Below, in pieces: positions 1-8,403 of a DNA stretch of 64,000 bases. The notes under the pieces were generated by a model. That model was not told the DNA's origin and did no database searches. It worked only from the letters and a program-made list of their open reading frames with translations. The stretch covers positions 1-64,000 of the forward strand of contig CAMBOI010000002.1 in NCBI GenBank assembly GCA_945869265.1, written 5' to 3'. Position numbers and translations under genes: made by a program. Position 1 is the first letter of the stretch. Every line of letters begins with the position of its first letter. This stretch comes from an uncultured Prevotella sp. Lineage in GTDB: Bacteria > Bacteroidota > Bacteroidia > Bacteroidales > Bacteroidaceae.

Positions 1-1005
1 ATAGAAAAGTTAAGAGGGATATTATCAGTAGGAAATGACACACCCAAGGAGTCACTACCTATGGTGATATTGGATACAGACATCGCTTCGTCTGCCGATG
101 ACCTTGTCACGATGAGTTGCCTGTATCACATGGCCGACAAGGGGAAGGTGAATTTTGCGGCAATCATGGTAAACCGCAATGGGGATACGAACGCCAAGAT
201 GGCGGACATCATGAACACATACTACAAGCACCCGGAAGTGAAGATAGGAGTGACGCATACTGGTCCTGAGAATCCAATGGTTTGGATTGACTATTGGAAG
301 ATATGCGAGCCGGGGACGTATGCCGGCGAACCAGTGTTTCCGCGTAGTTTGTCGGATGCCGAAATCAGTAGTCTTCCGGATGCTGCCAAGCTATACAGGA
401 AGATACTCGGCAGGAGCGAAGACCATAGTGTGGTGATTCTGTCGATTGGTTTTGCCAACAATCTTGCGCGGCTATTGGAGAGCCAAGCCGATGAGTATTC
501 TCCGCTTGACGGTGTGGAACTGGTGAGACGCAAGGTAAAAGGCATATATCTTCAGGCAGGGCACTATGGAGTGGCAATGGAGCCCGATTTTAATTTTATG
601 AGCGACCCCGAGAATGCCATCAAGTTGATGGACAAATGTCCTGCACCAATGTATTTCTCTCCACAAGAGGCAGGAGACAATTTCGACTATACACCCAGTG
701 TAATGCTTGCCGACCTTAAAGCCGCAGGTATGGCAGACGGTCCGCTATATCATTGCTACAAGCATCACGATTGCGAAACCGGTCAGCGCATGTGGGATAT
801 GATGCCTCTGCTCAGTTGGCTTCATCCCGAATACTTCGACACATTCGGCCCTTATGACATCACACTTGAAGACGACATGATACTCAACCTCAAATTGCCT
901 GAGGCGACATCCAATCACAACCGCTATGTACAATTTCCCAACTTGATAGAGCAAGAGGCCATTATGGGATTGATAAGACGATATTGCTCATTATACGACA
1001 AATAA
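1..1005 (+). CDS. Nucleoside hydrolase-like protein (5' end missing)
   Basis: The ORF track starts at an internal ATG, but the frame is open to the window edge (residues before it read ...GNDTPKESLP), so the true start lies outside. Just after that ATG comes VILDTDIASSADD, which matches the Asp-rich N-terminal calcium site (DxDxxxDD-like) of inosine-uridine nucleoside hydrolases. That family hydrolyses the N-glycosidic bond of ribonucleosides. The known part is about 334 residues, near full family length, so little is lost. There is no obvious secretion signal in the visible part. It lies 28 bases ahead of a condensation-domain gene and is probably cotranscribed with it. Substrate cannot be told; the central and C-terminal parts are divergent, so a related hydrolase activity is possible. 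Confidence 0.75.
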   Translation: MEKLRGILSVGNDTPKESLPMVILDTDIASSADDLVTMSCLYHMADKGKVNFAAIMVNRNGDTNAKMADIMNTYYKHPEVKIGVTHTGPENPMVWIDYWKICEPGTYAGEPVFPRSLSDAEISSLPDAAKLYRKILGRSEDHSVVILSIGFANNLARLLESQADEYSPLDGVELVRRKVKGIYLQAGHYGVAMEPDFNFMSDPENAIKLMDKCPAPMYFSPQEAGDNFDYTPSVMLADLKAAGMADGPLYHCYKHHDCETGQRMWDMMPLLSWLHPEYFDTFGPYDITLEDDMILNLKLPEATSNHNRYVQFPNLIEQEAIMGLIRRYCSLYDK

Positions 1006-1033
1006 TGACGTTATACTTCAAAAAAATTTAAGT

Positions 1034-2308
1034 ATGCAGACAGCAATCAAGCACTATCCACTGACAACAAATCAGAGTGAGATGTTTCAAGAGTGGGAGG
1101 AAGACACGAAGATGACACAGTTTAATATCTGTGGCTACTATCTTATAGAGGGACATCCTCTCATTGCTAAGCGGATGAGAGATGTCTTTAAGATGATTAT
1201 TGAATCACATCCAGTATTCCGTATGCGACTGCTGCATGTGGGCGAACAGGAAGTGGCACCCCTAAAACACTACGACGACCCCACACGCCTCATTAGGCAA
1301 TATCCCGATTATTCGCAGGATATAACCATGACGTTCCAGACAATGAGCGACGAACAGCTAGACAGCCACATAAAGAAGCCGTTAAAGCCCTTCGACCCTT
1401 TCGGCGAACCGCTTTTAAGAGCCGAATTCATCGAGACGCCAAGTCGCCAATACCTGTGCTTTGAGTTCTTCCATCTGCTTGCCGACGGACTCACATATCA
1501 GTCGTTTGTAAATGATATTAAGGCTGCATACGCAGGATTGGACTTAAAACCACAATCCCTTGAGTTCTTCGAATATGCCGAACAACAGTATCAATGGTGG
1601 GACACGGAGGAATATTTCCGTCTCCAGCATTTCTACGAGAGTAAATATGCCGATGGACTGTCATTCACCCGTCTGCCTGAAAGTCATGGAGAAAACTATC
1701 CTTGGGGAGAATTGTTGCAGGAGAGTCATGTCGTGGATAAGGACAGGATTGAGGATTATTGTGAGCGCCATGACTTGTCGGTTGCATCGGTAATGATGGC
1801 TGTGTATGGATGGGCATTGTCGAAGGCAAGCGGAGAATCCACTGTTGCCTTCCTCACGGGGTATCATGGCAGAGGGAAGGGCAATATCGACAAGGCTCTA
1901 TATGGAAATTACATGAAGGAGATAGTTATAAGACTGAATATCACTGACACTATCTCTTTGCAATCCCTTACGAAGCAAATGGAGCGTGAGATGATGGAGG
2001 GAATACGGCATAGTGATTATCCTATCGACCACTACCTCCACACGCATCTGAGTGATGAGGATTATGATTGCACCGAATGTCTGTTTAATAGCTCCTATCT
2101 CGACATGACCACCTCGATGGGCGACATCAAGGTGAGTGCACACATCAAGACCACTGGCATGACATCAATCCCACTCATTCTCACCATTCACCGTTTTGAT
2201 GACAAATACGTTCTTGAGGCGCAAGGCAGTGGAGGGCGTTACAGCCGAAGGCAACTACGTGACTTTCTCCAATTGTATGCCGACATAATTGGCAAGGAGA
2301 TGGTTTAG
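1034..2308 (+). CDS. Stand-alone NRPS-type condensation domain protein (acyltransferase-like)
   Basis: The 424 residues have the size and layout of one condensation domain and nothing else. LTTNQSEMFQEW near the N-terminus corresponds to core motif C1. FHLLADG around residues 146-152 is the HHxxxDG active-site motif with the second, catalytic His (H147) and the structural Asp (D151) kept. GNYMKEIVIRL resembles the later GxFxNxLPLR-like motif. Such domains join an acyl or aminoacyl donor to an amine or alcohol; free-standing versions act as acyltransferases or need carrier proteins supplied elsewhere. No adenylation or carrier domain is visible in the window. Its stop overlaps by 4 bases the end of a convergent gene for a second condensation protein. 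Function beyond the fold is inference. Confidence 0.8.
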   Translation: MQTAIKHYPLTTNQSEMFQEWEEDTKMTQFNICGYYLIEGHPLIAKRMRDVFKMIIESHPVFRMRLLHVGEQEVAPLKHYDDPTRLIRQYPDYSQDITMTFQTMSDEQLDSHIKKPLKPFDPFGEPLLRAEFIETPSRQYLCFEFFHLLADGLTYQSFVNDIKAAYAGLDLKPQSLEFFEYAEQQYQWWDTEEYFRLQHFYESKYADGLSFTRLPESHGENYPWGELLQESHVVDKDRIEDYCERHDLSVASVMMAVYGWALSKASGESTVAFLTGYHGRGKGNIDKALYGNYMKEIVIRLNITDTISLQSLTKQMEREMMEGIRHSDYPIDHYLHTHLSDEDYDCTECLFNSSYLDMTTSMGDIKVSAHIKTTGMTSIPLILTIHRFDDKYVLEAQGSGGRYSRRQLRDFLQLYADIIGKEMV

Positions 2309-3534
2309 CTCAGCAGTTCGTGCCACCAATGCATGAATCGGTTGATGAAGCGTTCCATGTCCTCCTCGGTGTACAGGGGTTCGCTATAAAAGAATTCCAT
2401 TTCAAATCGTCCGACACATCCAATAAGCGTTCCTGACAGGAATTGGTAGGCGGAGTCAAATTGTGTCCATTGCGCCCAGACAGTATTTCCATCCACCAAT
2501 ATATTATACATGTTCTCGTTGAAAAGTACGGTAGTGCCGCAATCGTATGCATTATGTTCTTCCCTCAAATCTTGATTGGTATAGAGGGAATGGCGATTGG
2601 CGGCAAACAGTTCACTGCGCATCTGTTCGACCATTTGCGACAAGGATATATCAGGATTAATATCCACGCACACTGTTGTCTCAAACAGGAAATTGCCAAG
2701 GCTTTCCAGCTCATTGCGCGTCCTGCCTCGTTTAGTGGTGGAAAACAATACTTGTCCTCCTCCACTTGACATATTCGTCATGTCAGCCAATGCCATAGCC
2801 CACGCCACACTGAGCACCTCATTCACGGTGATTTGTTTCCTTTGGCATCTTGCCTCGGTGTCCAATCTGTCGATTACCCTGACCTTCTTTATAAAGCGTC
2901 CTTTCTCATAATGCTCCTTGATGGCGAAATCCGTAAGACGCAGACGTTCTACATTACCGCCCACCTTGTCAAGCCACCACTGTCGGTCGGCATTGTATCG
3001 CTCTGAATGGCGGTTGGCTTCCAGTCGTTCCAAGTGACTGAAGAAAGACATATCATTAAACACTGGCGTATAGTCGTCATTGAAAGTGGCGAACATTATG
3101 CGATTGGTAAACTTGCTCAATGACCATCCGTCGAGTAGCAAATTTGCCACAATAGGAGAATAGAACTTACGTGTAGGGGTAACGAGTATAAAGATGCGTA
3201 TCATTGGACCTGCATAATAATCCAGTTCAACACCAGTATGCTCTATGTACTTGTCGCAATCATCATCAGACAAATATCTTACTTCGGCTTCCAATTGCAT
3301 ATTCATGTCGGGGAATAATCGCGGTTCACCTGAGATATTCACTATACGTGAATGGCATACAGGCGACTCTTGCATATAGAGTGTAGCAATTTTTGCCATG
3401 AGATGTTCGTCAGTGTGATATGGTATAGGCACAACGAATGACAAAAGAAGCTCTTCGTCGCAATGGTCGTTTTGCCAGAAATATAGCATCTCCCTTTGCA
3501 AGGGAGTTAACATATAAGTTTTCTCGTTCTCCAT
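2305..3534 (-). CDS. Degenerate condensation domain protein lacking the catalytic His
   Basis: The protein is about 409 residues from the ATG chosen here (MENEKTYMLTPLQREMLYFW); the track's longer start is a TTG. TPLQREMLYF is a good C1 motif of condensation domains. At the active site the sequence is VANLLLDGWS around residues 129-138, so the Asp-Gly of HHxxxDG is kept but both His positions read Ala-Asn. That argues for a non-catalytic or altered protein, perhaps a partner of the intact condensation protein encoded convergently next door. It is the last gene of a minus-strand operon, 17 bases after the amidinotransferase-like gene. Seen: motif and loss. Known: second His is needed for catalysis in most condensation domains. 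Inferred: partner role. Confidence 0.75.
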   Translation of the reverse strand: MENEKTYMLTPLQREMLYFWQNDHCDEELLLSFVVPIPYHTDEHLMAKIATLYMQESPVCHSRIVNISGEPRLFPDMNMQLEAEVRYLSDDDCDKYIEHTGVELDYYAGPMIRIFILVTPTRKFYSPIVANLLLDGWSLSKFTNRIMFATFNDDYTPVFNDMSFFSHLERLEANRHSERYNADRQWWLDKVGGNVERLRLTDFAIKEHYEKGRFIKKVRVIDRLDTEARCQRKQITVNEVLSVAWAMALADMTNMSSGGGQVLFSTTKRGRTRNELESLGNFLFETTVCVDINPDISLSQMVEQMRSELFAANRHSLYTNQDLREEHNAYDCGTTVLFNENMYNILVDGNTVWAQWTQFDSAYQFLSGTLIGCVGRFEMEFFYSEPLYTEEDMERFINRFMHWWHELLS

Positions 3535-3551
3535 AATGTATGTATAAGTTA

Positions 3552-4439
3552 TTATCGGGTCATACAATTAACATGCAATACGCAACATGAGAGTGAGCCA
3601 CCGCCCTTGAGATACTCGTCCATCTTGAAATATACTGGTTGCATGGCATTCGAGACACAGATTTCTTCCATGCGCCTGAGTTTGGCGCGCTCCTGGCGAT
3701 ATTCTTCGCTTCGAGGATTCAAGGAGTCGATATTCGACGCATTGAGAATGAAGTTGCCCACCGCAACACTGTTCGTAAGTCCGCCGTAAGCCTCAAGGCG
3801 ACTGATGGGGATAATCTCAGCCACCCGTTCGATGGCAGCCAGTTCGCTATGCGTAAAACTCTCAACCGACACAATCACCTTTTCCTTGGTCAAGGGAAAG
3901 ACCGCACAGTCGAGATGATAGAGGAAAGGGTCATTCTGTTCCAAGGCAATGACATTCATCCCGAACGACTCCTCCATCCATTCATAGCTTTTCCTTTCGG
4001 AGCGCATGCCATATCCCCCGATATAGATATTGTCACGCAGGTATTTCAGTTCGGCTTCTCCTTCAAAGAGATGAGGGCATTTGATGGTATTATAACCCAA
4101 ACGACAGAAGAAGTCCATGCCCAAAACCTCCTCACCCCTGCGGTTGGCTACTCTGAAATTGGAGCCTATATACGTAGGCTCAGACATGTGGTGAAGCACT
4201 ATGCCATTGTTGGATACGAACACCAAGTCCTGCAATCCGCAGTCACTTGTAGAGGGCAGAAGATACACAAATCCATAGCGTGAGAGGAAAGAATAAACCT
4301 CCCACAGCTCATGTATGGCTTCCGTAAGATTCACGGATATTTCCTGTTCCGAATATGTTTCCATCCATGCGTTATTCCTTATTGATGTGTCGTAACTCAC
4401 GGGGATATTCATCATGTATAATGGATATTGTATTCCCAT
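3552..4439 (-). CDS. DDAH/arginine deiminase-fold (amidinotransferase superfamily) enzyme
   Basis: The 295-residue protein carries the signature stations of the guanidine-modifying superfamily: QDLVFVSNNG near residues 70-79, FEGEAE at 125-130, a likely catalytic His in LYHLDCAVFPL near 175, and a C-terminal GGGSLSC with the expected nucleophile Cys near 285. Dimethylarginine dimethylaminohydrolases of this size turn methylated arginine into citrulline and methylamine. It lies between the MATE exporter and the degenerate condensation protein with short gaps (28 and 17 bases), which suggests it makes or modifies a guanidine or ureido group in an exported small molecule; that is inference. It could equally be a plain arginine deiminase-like enzyme. 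Confidence 0.75.
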   Translation of the reverse strand: MGIQYPLYMMNIPVSYDTSIRNNAWMETYSEQEISVNLTEAIHELWEVYSFLSRYGFVYLLPSTSDCGLQDLVFVSNNGIVLHHMSEPTYIGSNFRVANRRGEEVLGMDFFCRLGYNTIKCPHLFEGEAELKYLRDNIYIGGYGMRSERKSYEWMEESFGMNVIALEQNDPFLYHLDCAVFPLTKEKVIVSVESFTHSELAAIERVAEIIPISRLEAYGGLTNSVAVGNFILNASNIDSLNPRSEEYRQERAKLRRMEEICVSNAMQPVYFKMDEYLKGGGSLSCCVLHVNCMTR

Positions 4440-4467
4440 AATAAGTTGTTAATGTCTGTATCTGTTA

Positions 4468-6225
4468 TTAATATTTTTTCTTTCTGAAGATTAATGTTGT
4501 AATGTTAAGACCGAACATATACTTATGAGATATATCCTCGCTCATTGCCTTCACCAGTCGGAGACCGATGCCTTGGTTGCTCTCGTCGGTTGTCTTACTA
4601 TTGTTGAAGGCAGTGGGCGAGAAGGGTTTGCCGGCATCCTTCAGTCGCACCTCCATACGGTCGGGGAAGTCGGTTATCAGTACCTCGAAGCATCCGCCGT
4701 TAACCCTGTCTGAACAATGTTTGAGGATATTGCATATCAGTTCCTCGCAGCAGAGAATGGCTCTGTTGGTCTTTTCCTCGCCCATTTCCACCAAGGTGGC
4801 GAATGCCCTCACATCGAGCAAGGCCTGTTTTACCGATTCAATGTCGTAGTTGATGCATAGTTTTGTAGACACCTCATTGGGTAGCAGTGGCAATAACAGT
4901 AAGCGGCTCCTGAGTTTGCTCCTCTTGGATAAGATAAATGTAGTGAGCATCTGTATGGCGGCGAGTATGGCCATGCCTATGGGGAACGCCCACCAAAACC
5001 AGTCCTTGTTGATAGTGGCGGCTGCAAACGGTACGGCGATGAGTGCTATGGCCTGCAGGATGTTGAACACTATTGACAGACGCTTAAATCCTAACAGGGC
5101 GTGAATCCTGGTGTTGACGTATATAATAAAATATGGTATAAGCACAAGGCTTATTATGCTCAGGTATCTATCCTCGCGCTCTACCGATTGGATGTCATAT
5201 TCTCCAAATATATTGAGGAACATGGTGGGGACGAACACCATTGCGCATGTCACGACACCCACCAACACCACCATCAGTGTATTGCCCCTGCCGAGCAGTT
5301 GGCGAAACGACGAATAGTCGCCTTCGCCCAAATACATTCCTCCCGCACTCTCGTAAATCTCGTTGATGCCCTCGTTGATCATTGTACAAAATGCCAATAT
5401 CTGAAGAGCCACTGCGATGACGAATAGCCCTGAGTCGCCATAATACTCCATCACGATATGGTTGATCAACAACGCTGTCACTCCCGACGACATCATGCCA
5501 AGCGTAAGTGGGAGTCCTTCGCTGAGGATATGCCTGAATATGGACAGGAAATTCTTGACCCTCGTAAAACCGAAACTGCACTTGCCGCTCCTGAGATAGG
5601 TAAGCAGAATGCCAAAACCGACGCACTCACTTATTATTGTGGCACAGGCTGCACCCCTTATTCCCATCCCCAAAGAGCCAATAAACAGGAAGTCAAGACC
5701 GGCATTGACGACAAGGGTTACCAACATTGATAAAGTGACACGTTGTGGATTGCCGTCGCTGTTGGCAAACAAGCATAGCACCACCATTGGAGCCTGGACA
5801 ATGAAGGCGCCAAGCATCACACTCACATAATCCCAAGTGAGTGAATAAATGTGAGGAATGTCTCTGTCGGCAAGCAAAGATATGAGATTGTCGAAGAACA
5901 AAGTGCAGATACCCACAAGTGTTAATATGATGGCAATGCTTGATATGAATGCCACCGTGAATTGCCTACTTGACGCAGAGAAGTCCTGCTTGGCAATGTC
6001 TTGTGCCGACAGGAAGCTCGCCCCCAAGGCAAAGAGCGTCATCACTGCATACATAAAACTGTCAAGCGGCATAAACAGGTTGATGGCCGACAAAGCGTCA
6101 GGCCCCAAGTACTGGCTTGCCACTATGCCGTCGGTCATTGTTCTCACTTGCTGCATTATGCTTGTAAGTATCGACACTGCGAGAAAGCTGCGGAATGTCT
6201 TGTCGATTATATAGTCTTTCTTCAT
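4468..6225 (-). CDS. MATE-family exporter fused to an RsbW-like ATPase domain
   Basis: Residues 1 to about 440 form a typical 12-helix MATE multidrug/toxin exporter (opening DKTFRSFLAVSILTSIMQQ, then TDGIVASQYLG). The last ~130 residues are a GHKL-type ATP-binding domain like anti-sigma factor kinases: an N box in CCEELICNILKH, a G1 box in VRLKDAGKPFSP and a G2 box in GIGLRLVKAM. The ATG at 6225 is preferred to the track's upstream TTG. It is the first gene of an operon with the DDAH-like and condensation genes, with a TACCTTTGC -7 element about 20 bases upstream. MATE proteins use ion gradients to export cationic small molecules; the ATPase tail may sense state or phosphorylate a partner. 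The exported substrate is unknown. Confidence 0.85.
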   Translation of the reverse strand: MKKDYIIDKTFRSFLAVSILTSIMQQVRTMTDGIVASQYLGPDALSAINLFMPLDSFMYAVMTLFALGASFLSAQDIAKQDFSASSRQFTVAFISSIAIILTLVGICTLFFDNLISLLADRDIPHIYSLTWDYVSVMLGAFIVQAPMVVLCLFANSDGNPQRVTLSMLVTLVVNAGLDFLFIGSLGMGIRGAACATIISECVGFGILLTYLRSGKCSFGFTRVKNFLSIFRHILSEGLPLTLGMMSSGVTALLINHIVMEYYGDSGLFVIAVALQILAFCTMINEGINEIYESAGGMYLGEGDYSSFRQLLGRGNTLMVVLVGVVTCAMVFVPTMFLNIFGEYDIQSVEREDRYLSIISLVLIPYFIIYVNTRIHALLGFKRLSIVFNILQAIALIAVPFAAATINKDWFWWAFPIGMAILAAIQMLTTFILSKRSKLRSRLLLLPLLPNEVSTKLCINYDIESVKQALLDVRAFATLVEMGEEKTNRAILCCEELICNILKHCSDRVNGGCFEVLITDFPDRMEVRLKDAGKPFSPTAFNNSKTTDESNQGIGLRLVKAMSEDISHKYMFGLNITTLIFRKKKY

Positions 6226-6244
6226 AATATGCAATTAATCGATT

Positions 6245-6253
6245 GCAAAGGTA
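6245..6253 (-). promoter_or_regulatory. Bacteroidota -7 promoter element for the MATE operon
   Basis: On the minus strand the bases read TACCTTTGC, matching TAnnTTTG. It sits about 20 bases before the MATE start. I see no TTG at the usual 19-20 base spacing, so the call rests on the -7 box alone. Confidence 0.5.
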
Positions 6254-6515
6254 GCAATAATTATTGAAATGGGAGAAATTTATTCTGATATTTTTTGTGT
6301 CATTCGTTCAAAAACAAGTCAAATAATTAAAAAATATGCCGAACCTACAAAAAAGTGAGTCCAAAATATGCCCGATAAAATCATTGTTTTTCCTTGGAAG
6401 GGCGACATAACATAGCACAGGGCTACGCTTTGTCATGAATCAGTGAGGCCAGTCAAAATGGTCTGTCATAGTCCAAAAATGTAAAAATGCGATTTTGAGG
6501 TACTTCCTCAGAGAG

Positions 6516-6635
6516 CTAAAATGTCTCTCCGAGGTAGTGATAGAGGAGCTTCACCTGCAACTTCTTTAAGGCTGCGGTGTAGTCGATGTCAGGACAATAT
6601 GCCTGGGCAAGCTCTTTTTTTGTTGTATAGATCAT
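6516..6635 (-). CDS. Short DUF4248-like protein
   Basis: A 39-codon ORF, too short for the track, begins MIYTTKKELAQAYCPDIDYT and continues through AALKKLQVKLLYHYLGETF. This looks like the N-terminal motif of the DUF4248 family of Bacteroidota small proteins (YTKKELAxxYxPD...A...L). Family members are usually longer (my recollection is about 60-80 residues), so this one may be a truncated relic or a minimal form. A TACCTTTGC promoter box lies about 48 bases upstream, in favour of expression. DUF4248 genes often sit near HU-like DNA-binding proteins and amidases in Bacteroides; nothing of that kind is adjacent here. Function unknown. Confidence 0.55.
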   Translation of the reverse strand: MIYTTKKELAQAYCPDIDYTAALKKLQVKLLYHYLGETF

Positions 6636-6682
6636 AGTGGTACTGGGATTTTTATTTTGTTATTGATGTGATTATTATGTGT

Positions 6683-6691
6683 GCAAAGGTA
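6683..6691 (-). promoter_or_regulatory. -7 promoter element ahead of the DUF4248-like ORF
   Basis: Minus-strand TACCTTTGC matches the Bacteroidota TAnnTTTG box and lies upstream of the 39-residue ORF. No clear TTG at the expected spacing. Confidence 0.4.
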
Positions 6692-6778
6692 ATACTTTTT
6701 CACGAGAATCTGTGACGTTGGGTCTCAAAATTGCAGACGTTGGAGAGAATAATCTGAGACGTGTGGGAAGAGGACGTG

Positions 6779-6826
6779 AGAGGAATTAGGAATTAGGAAT
6801 TAGGAATTAGGAATTAGGAATGAGGA
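6779..6826. repeat. 7-bp tandem repeat (GGAATTA)n in an intergenic region
   Basis: Five to six uninterrupted copies of a GGAATTA heptamer are followed by degenerate forms (ggaatgagga...). The rest of the 6.7-7.07 kb spacer is low complexity, including a doubled 'ctgtgga...tctgtgg' pattern. No gene is visible there. Similar AATTAGGAA fragments recur in other spacers of this window. Confidence 0.8.
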
Positions 6827-7075
6827 TTGAGGAATGAAGAATTTTTTAAGCCGTGGATTTCTGTGCCTAACAAAATCTGTGATAATCCAACCTTATTTTT
6901 TCATCTGTGGAAATCTGTGGATAAAGGAATGTTGAACAATTATAATTATGGAGGACAAATATTGTTAGACTCCTAAAACAATAGATGGGCTAATTCATAA
7001 ATTTTTGATAATATCAAAGCGTGGGAAATAATCGTAATTAATGTAAAGACATGCGGAGGTTTTCATTATTTGCAT

Positions 7076-7083
7076 TATCTTTG
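7076..7083 (+). promoter_or_regulatory. -7 promoter element for the secreted regulatory-domain protein
   Basis: TATCTTTG matches TAnnTTTG and ends 8 bases before the ATG at 7092, so the transcript would be nearly leaderless. No TTG at the standard spacing. Confidence 0.45.
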
Positions 7084-7091
7084 CAACCGAA

Positions 7092-7568
7092 ATGAAGCGG
7101 ATGATGTTCTTGTATGCATTTTGCATGGTGGTAAACATGTTGTGCGGGCAGCGCACTTGCGTTGTGGCAGATATGTTCACTCACATTCCGATTGGGAATG
7201 TGAGGGTGATAGCCGACCATTATGAGAGCAAGGCTGTGAGAACCAACTACAAGGGCGAATTCGATATCACTTCCTCTGATTTCAAACATCTCACTTTTAT
7301 AGCCAGTGGATATATGCGCAGGGTGCTCGATTTGAATGAGATAGGTGATACCATATTTCTCATTGCCAATGACAACCGTCTTGACGAGGTGGTGATATAT
7401 GGCAAGGAACCTATGAAATCATCAGCAGTAGCCAGTTGGGGAGCAAAGCTTAGGGAGCAAGGCAAGTCGATGCCCAAACCCTCGGGTCATGACTTCCTGA
7501 GCATCTTCCGTCGCAAGGTGTCGGCAAAGAAACGCCGGGAGCGAATGAAAGCTATCGAGAACTATTAG
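7092..7568 (+). CDS. Secreted protein with a carboxypeptidase-regulatory-like (CarboxypepD_reg) domain
   Basis: The 158-residue protein starts with a signal peptide (MKRMMFLYAFCMVVNMLCG). Residues ~20-100 follow the pattern of the beta-sandwich found at the N-termini of SusC proteins and carboxypeptidases: IPIGNVRVIADHYESKAVRTNYKGEFDI, then a LTFIASGYMRRVLDL strand pair and LDEVVIYGK at the end. The C-terminal ~45 residues are basic (FRRKVSAKKRRERMKAIENY). It stands alone between spacers and a convergent ccs pair. Bacteroidota use this fold as a surface or periplasmic module; the specific role is unknown. Confidence 0.7.
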   Translation: MKRMMFLYAFCMVVNMLCGQRTCVVADMFTHIPIGNVRVIADHYESKAVRTNYKGEFDITSSDFKHLTFIASGYMRRVLDLNEIGDTIFLIANDNRLDEVVIYGKEPMKSSAVASWGAKLREQGKSMPKPSGHDFLSIFRRKVSAKKRRERMKAIENY

Positions 7569-7608
7569 AGACCTCTTATAATTGTCATTCTACATTAACA
7601 AAGTAGAG

Positions 7609-8397
7609 TTAATAGCTGTGCAGGCTTGATGAGGCTGAGGGCAGGAGATTGACACCCCACCAGCACATCTGCAGTAAGAGAAAACCGATGATGAGGATGA
7701 GATAGGAGAGGACGTCATGGCACGAAGATGTCTTCACCCTGCAGCTGCGGCGGTGGATATACACGAGATATGCACACCATGTGGCTGCAGCCCATGTCTC
7801 CTTGGGGTCCCAAGTCCAATAGCTGCCCCATGCCTGCTTAGCCCAGATGCAACCCGAGACCATGCCGAAGGTGAGCAGAGACATACCGATGTTAACAAGT
7901 TGGTCGGTGGTGGCGAGATACTTGCCGCTATGCCGCCACAGTCCCCCCACAGCCAAGAGGAAGGCGCAACCGAAGACACTGTAGGAGAATATATACACCG
8001 TTACGTGGGGCACAAACCATGCACTCTGCAGCGCCGGCATCAGACTCTGGTCGTGTATCTCGGGATTGAGGATGTTGATGCAGATGAACACTGCCGCCAC
8101 TATCAGTGAAAATAACTGAATCCACCGGTATCTCCATCTGATATAAACTATCAGAGCTGCCACCATCATGAACAGCGAATACCACAGTCGTGTCTCGCCG
8201 AGAGTGCGTAGAGGCGGGCGCTGGAGACTTGTCCACAGTCCGCCGATGAACACGGCATACACCACTATCCCTGCCACCATAGCCCACAGGCTCCACCTGC
8301 TGCATCTCTCGTCATGTCGAAATGCAGCAACAGCCCCGATTGCCCACAATGCCATGGCAGCCAAGGCAAATATCATATATACATCCCAACTAATCAT
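7609..8397 (-). CDS. ccsA: Cytochrome c biogenesis protein CcsA/ResC-like
   Basis: This ~262-residue polytopic membrane protein has the tryptophan-rich WGSYWTWDPKETWAA signature (WWD domain) that presents heme in system II cytochrome c maturation, and a conserved His in VPHVTVYIFSY near residue 131 of the type that flanks the heme. The track starts at GTG 8400; the next codon is ATG 8397 and is chosen. It directly follows the CcsB-like gene. Together they carry heme across the membrane and attach it to CxxCH motifs on the periplasmic side. No cytochrome gene adjoins; the only CxxCH proteins noticed in this window are the three propeller lipoproteins at 28-46 kb. Confidence 0.9.
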   Translation of the reverse strand: MISWDVYMIFALAAMALWAIGAVAAFRHDERCSRWSLWAMVAGIVVYAVFIGGLWTSLQRPPLRTLGETRLWYSLFMMVAALIVYIRWRYRWIQLFSLIVAAVFICINILNPEIHDQSLMPALQSAWFVPHVTVYIFSYSVFGCAFLLAVGGLWRHSGKYLATTDQLVNIGMSLLTFGMVSGCIWAKQAWGSYWTWDPKETWAAATWCAYLVYIHRRSCRVKTSSCHDVLSYLILIIGFLLLQMCWWGVNLLPSASSSLHSY

Positions 8398-8403
8398 CAC
8401 TCT

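Noticed and set aside
6360-6500. Possible tRNA or IS remnant in the sequence around 'ggaagggcgacataac'
   Set aside because: No cloverleaf can be drawn and there is no transposase fragment; I see only non-coding sequence.
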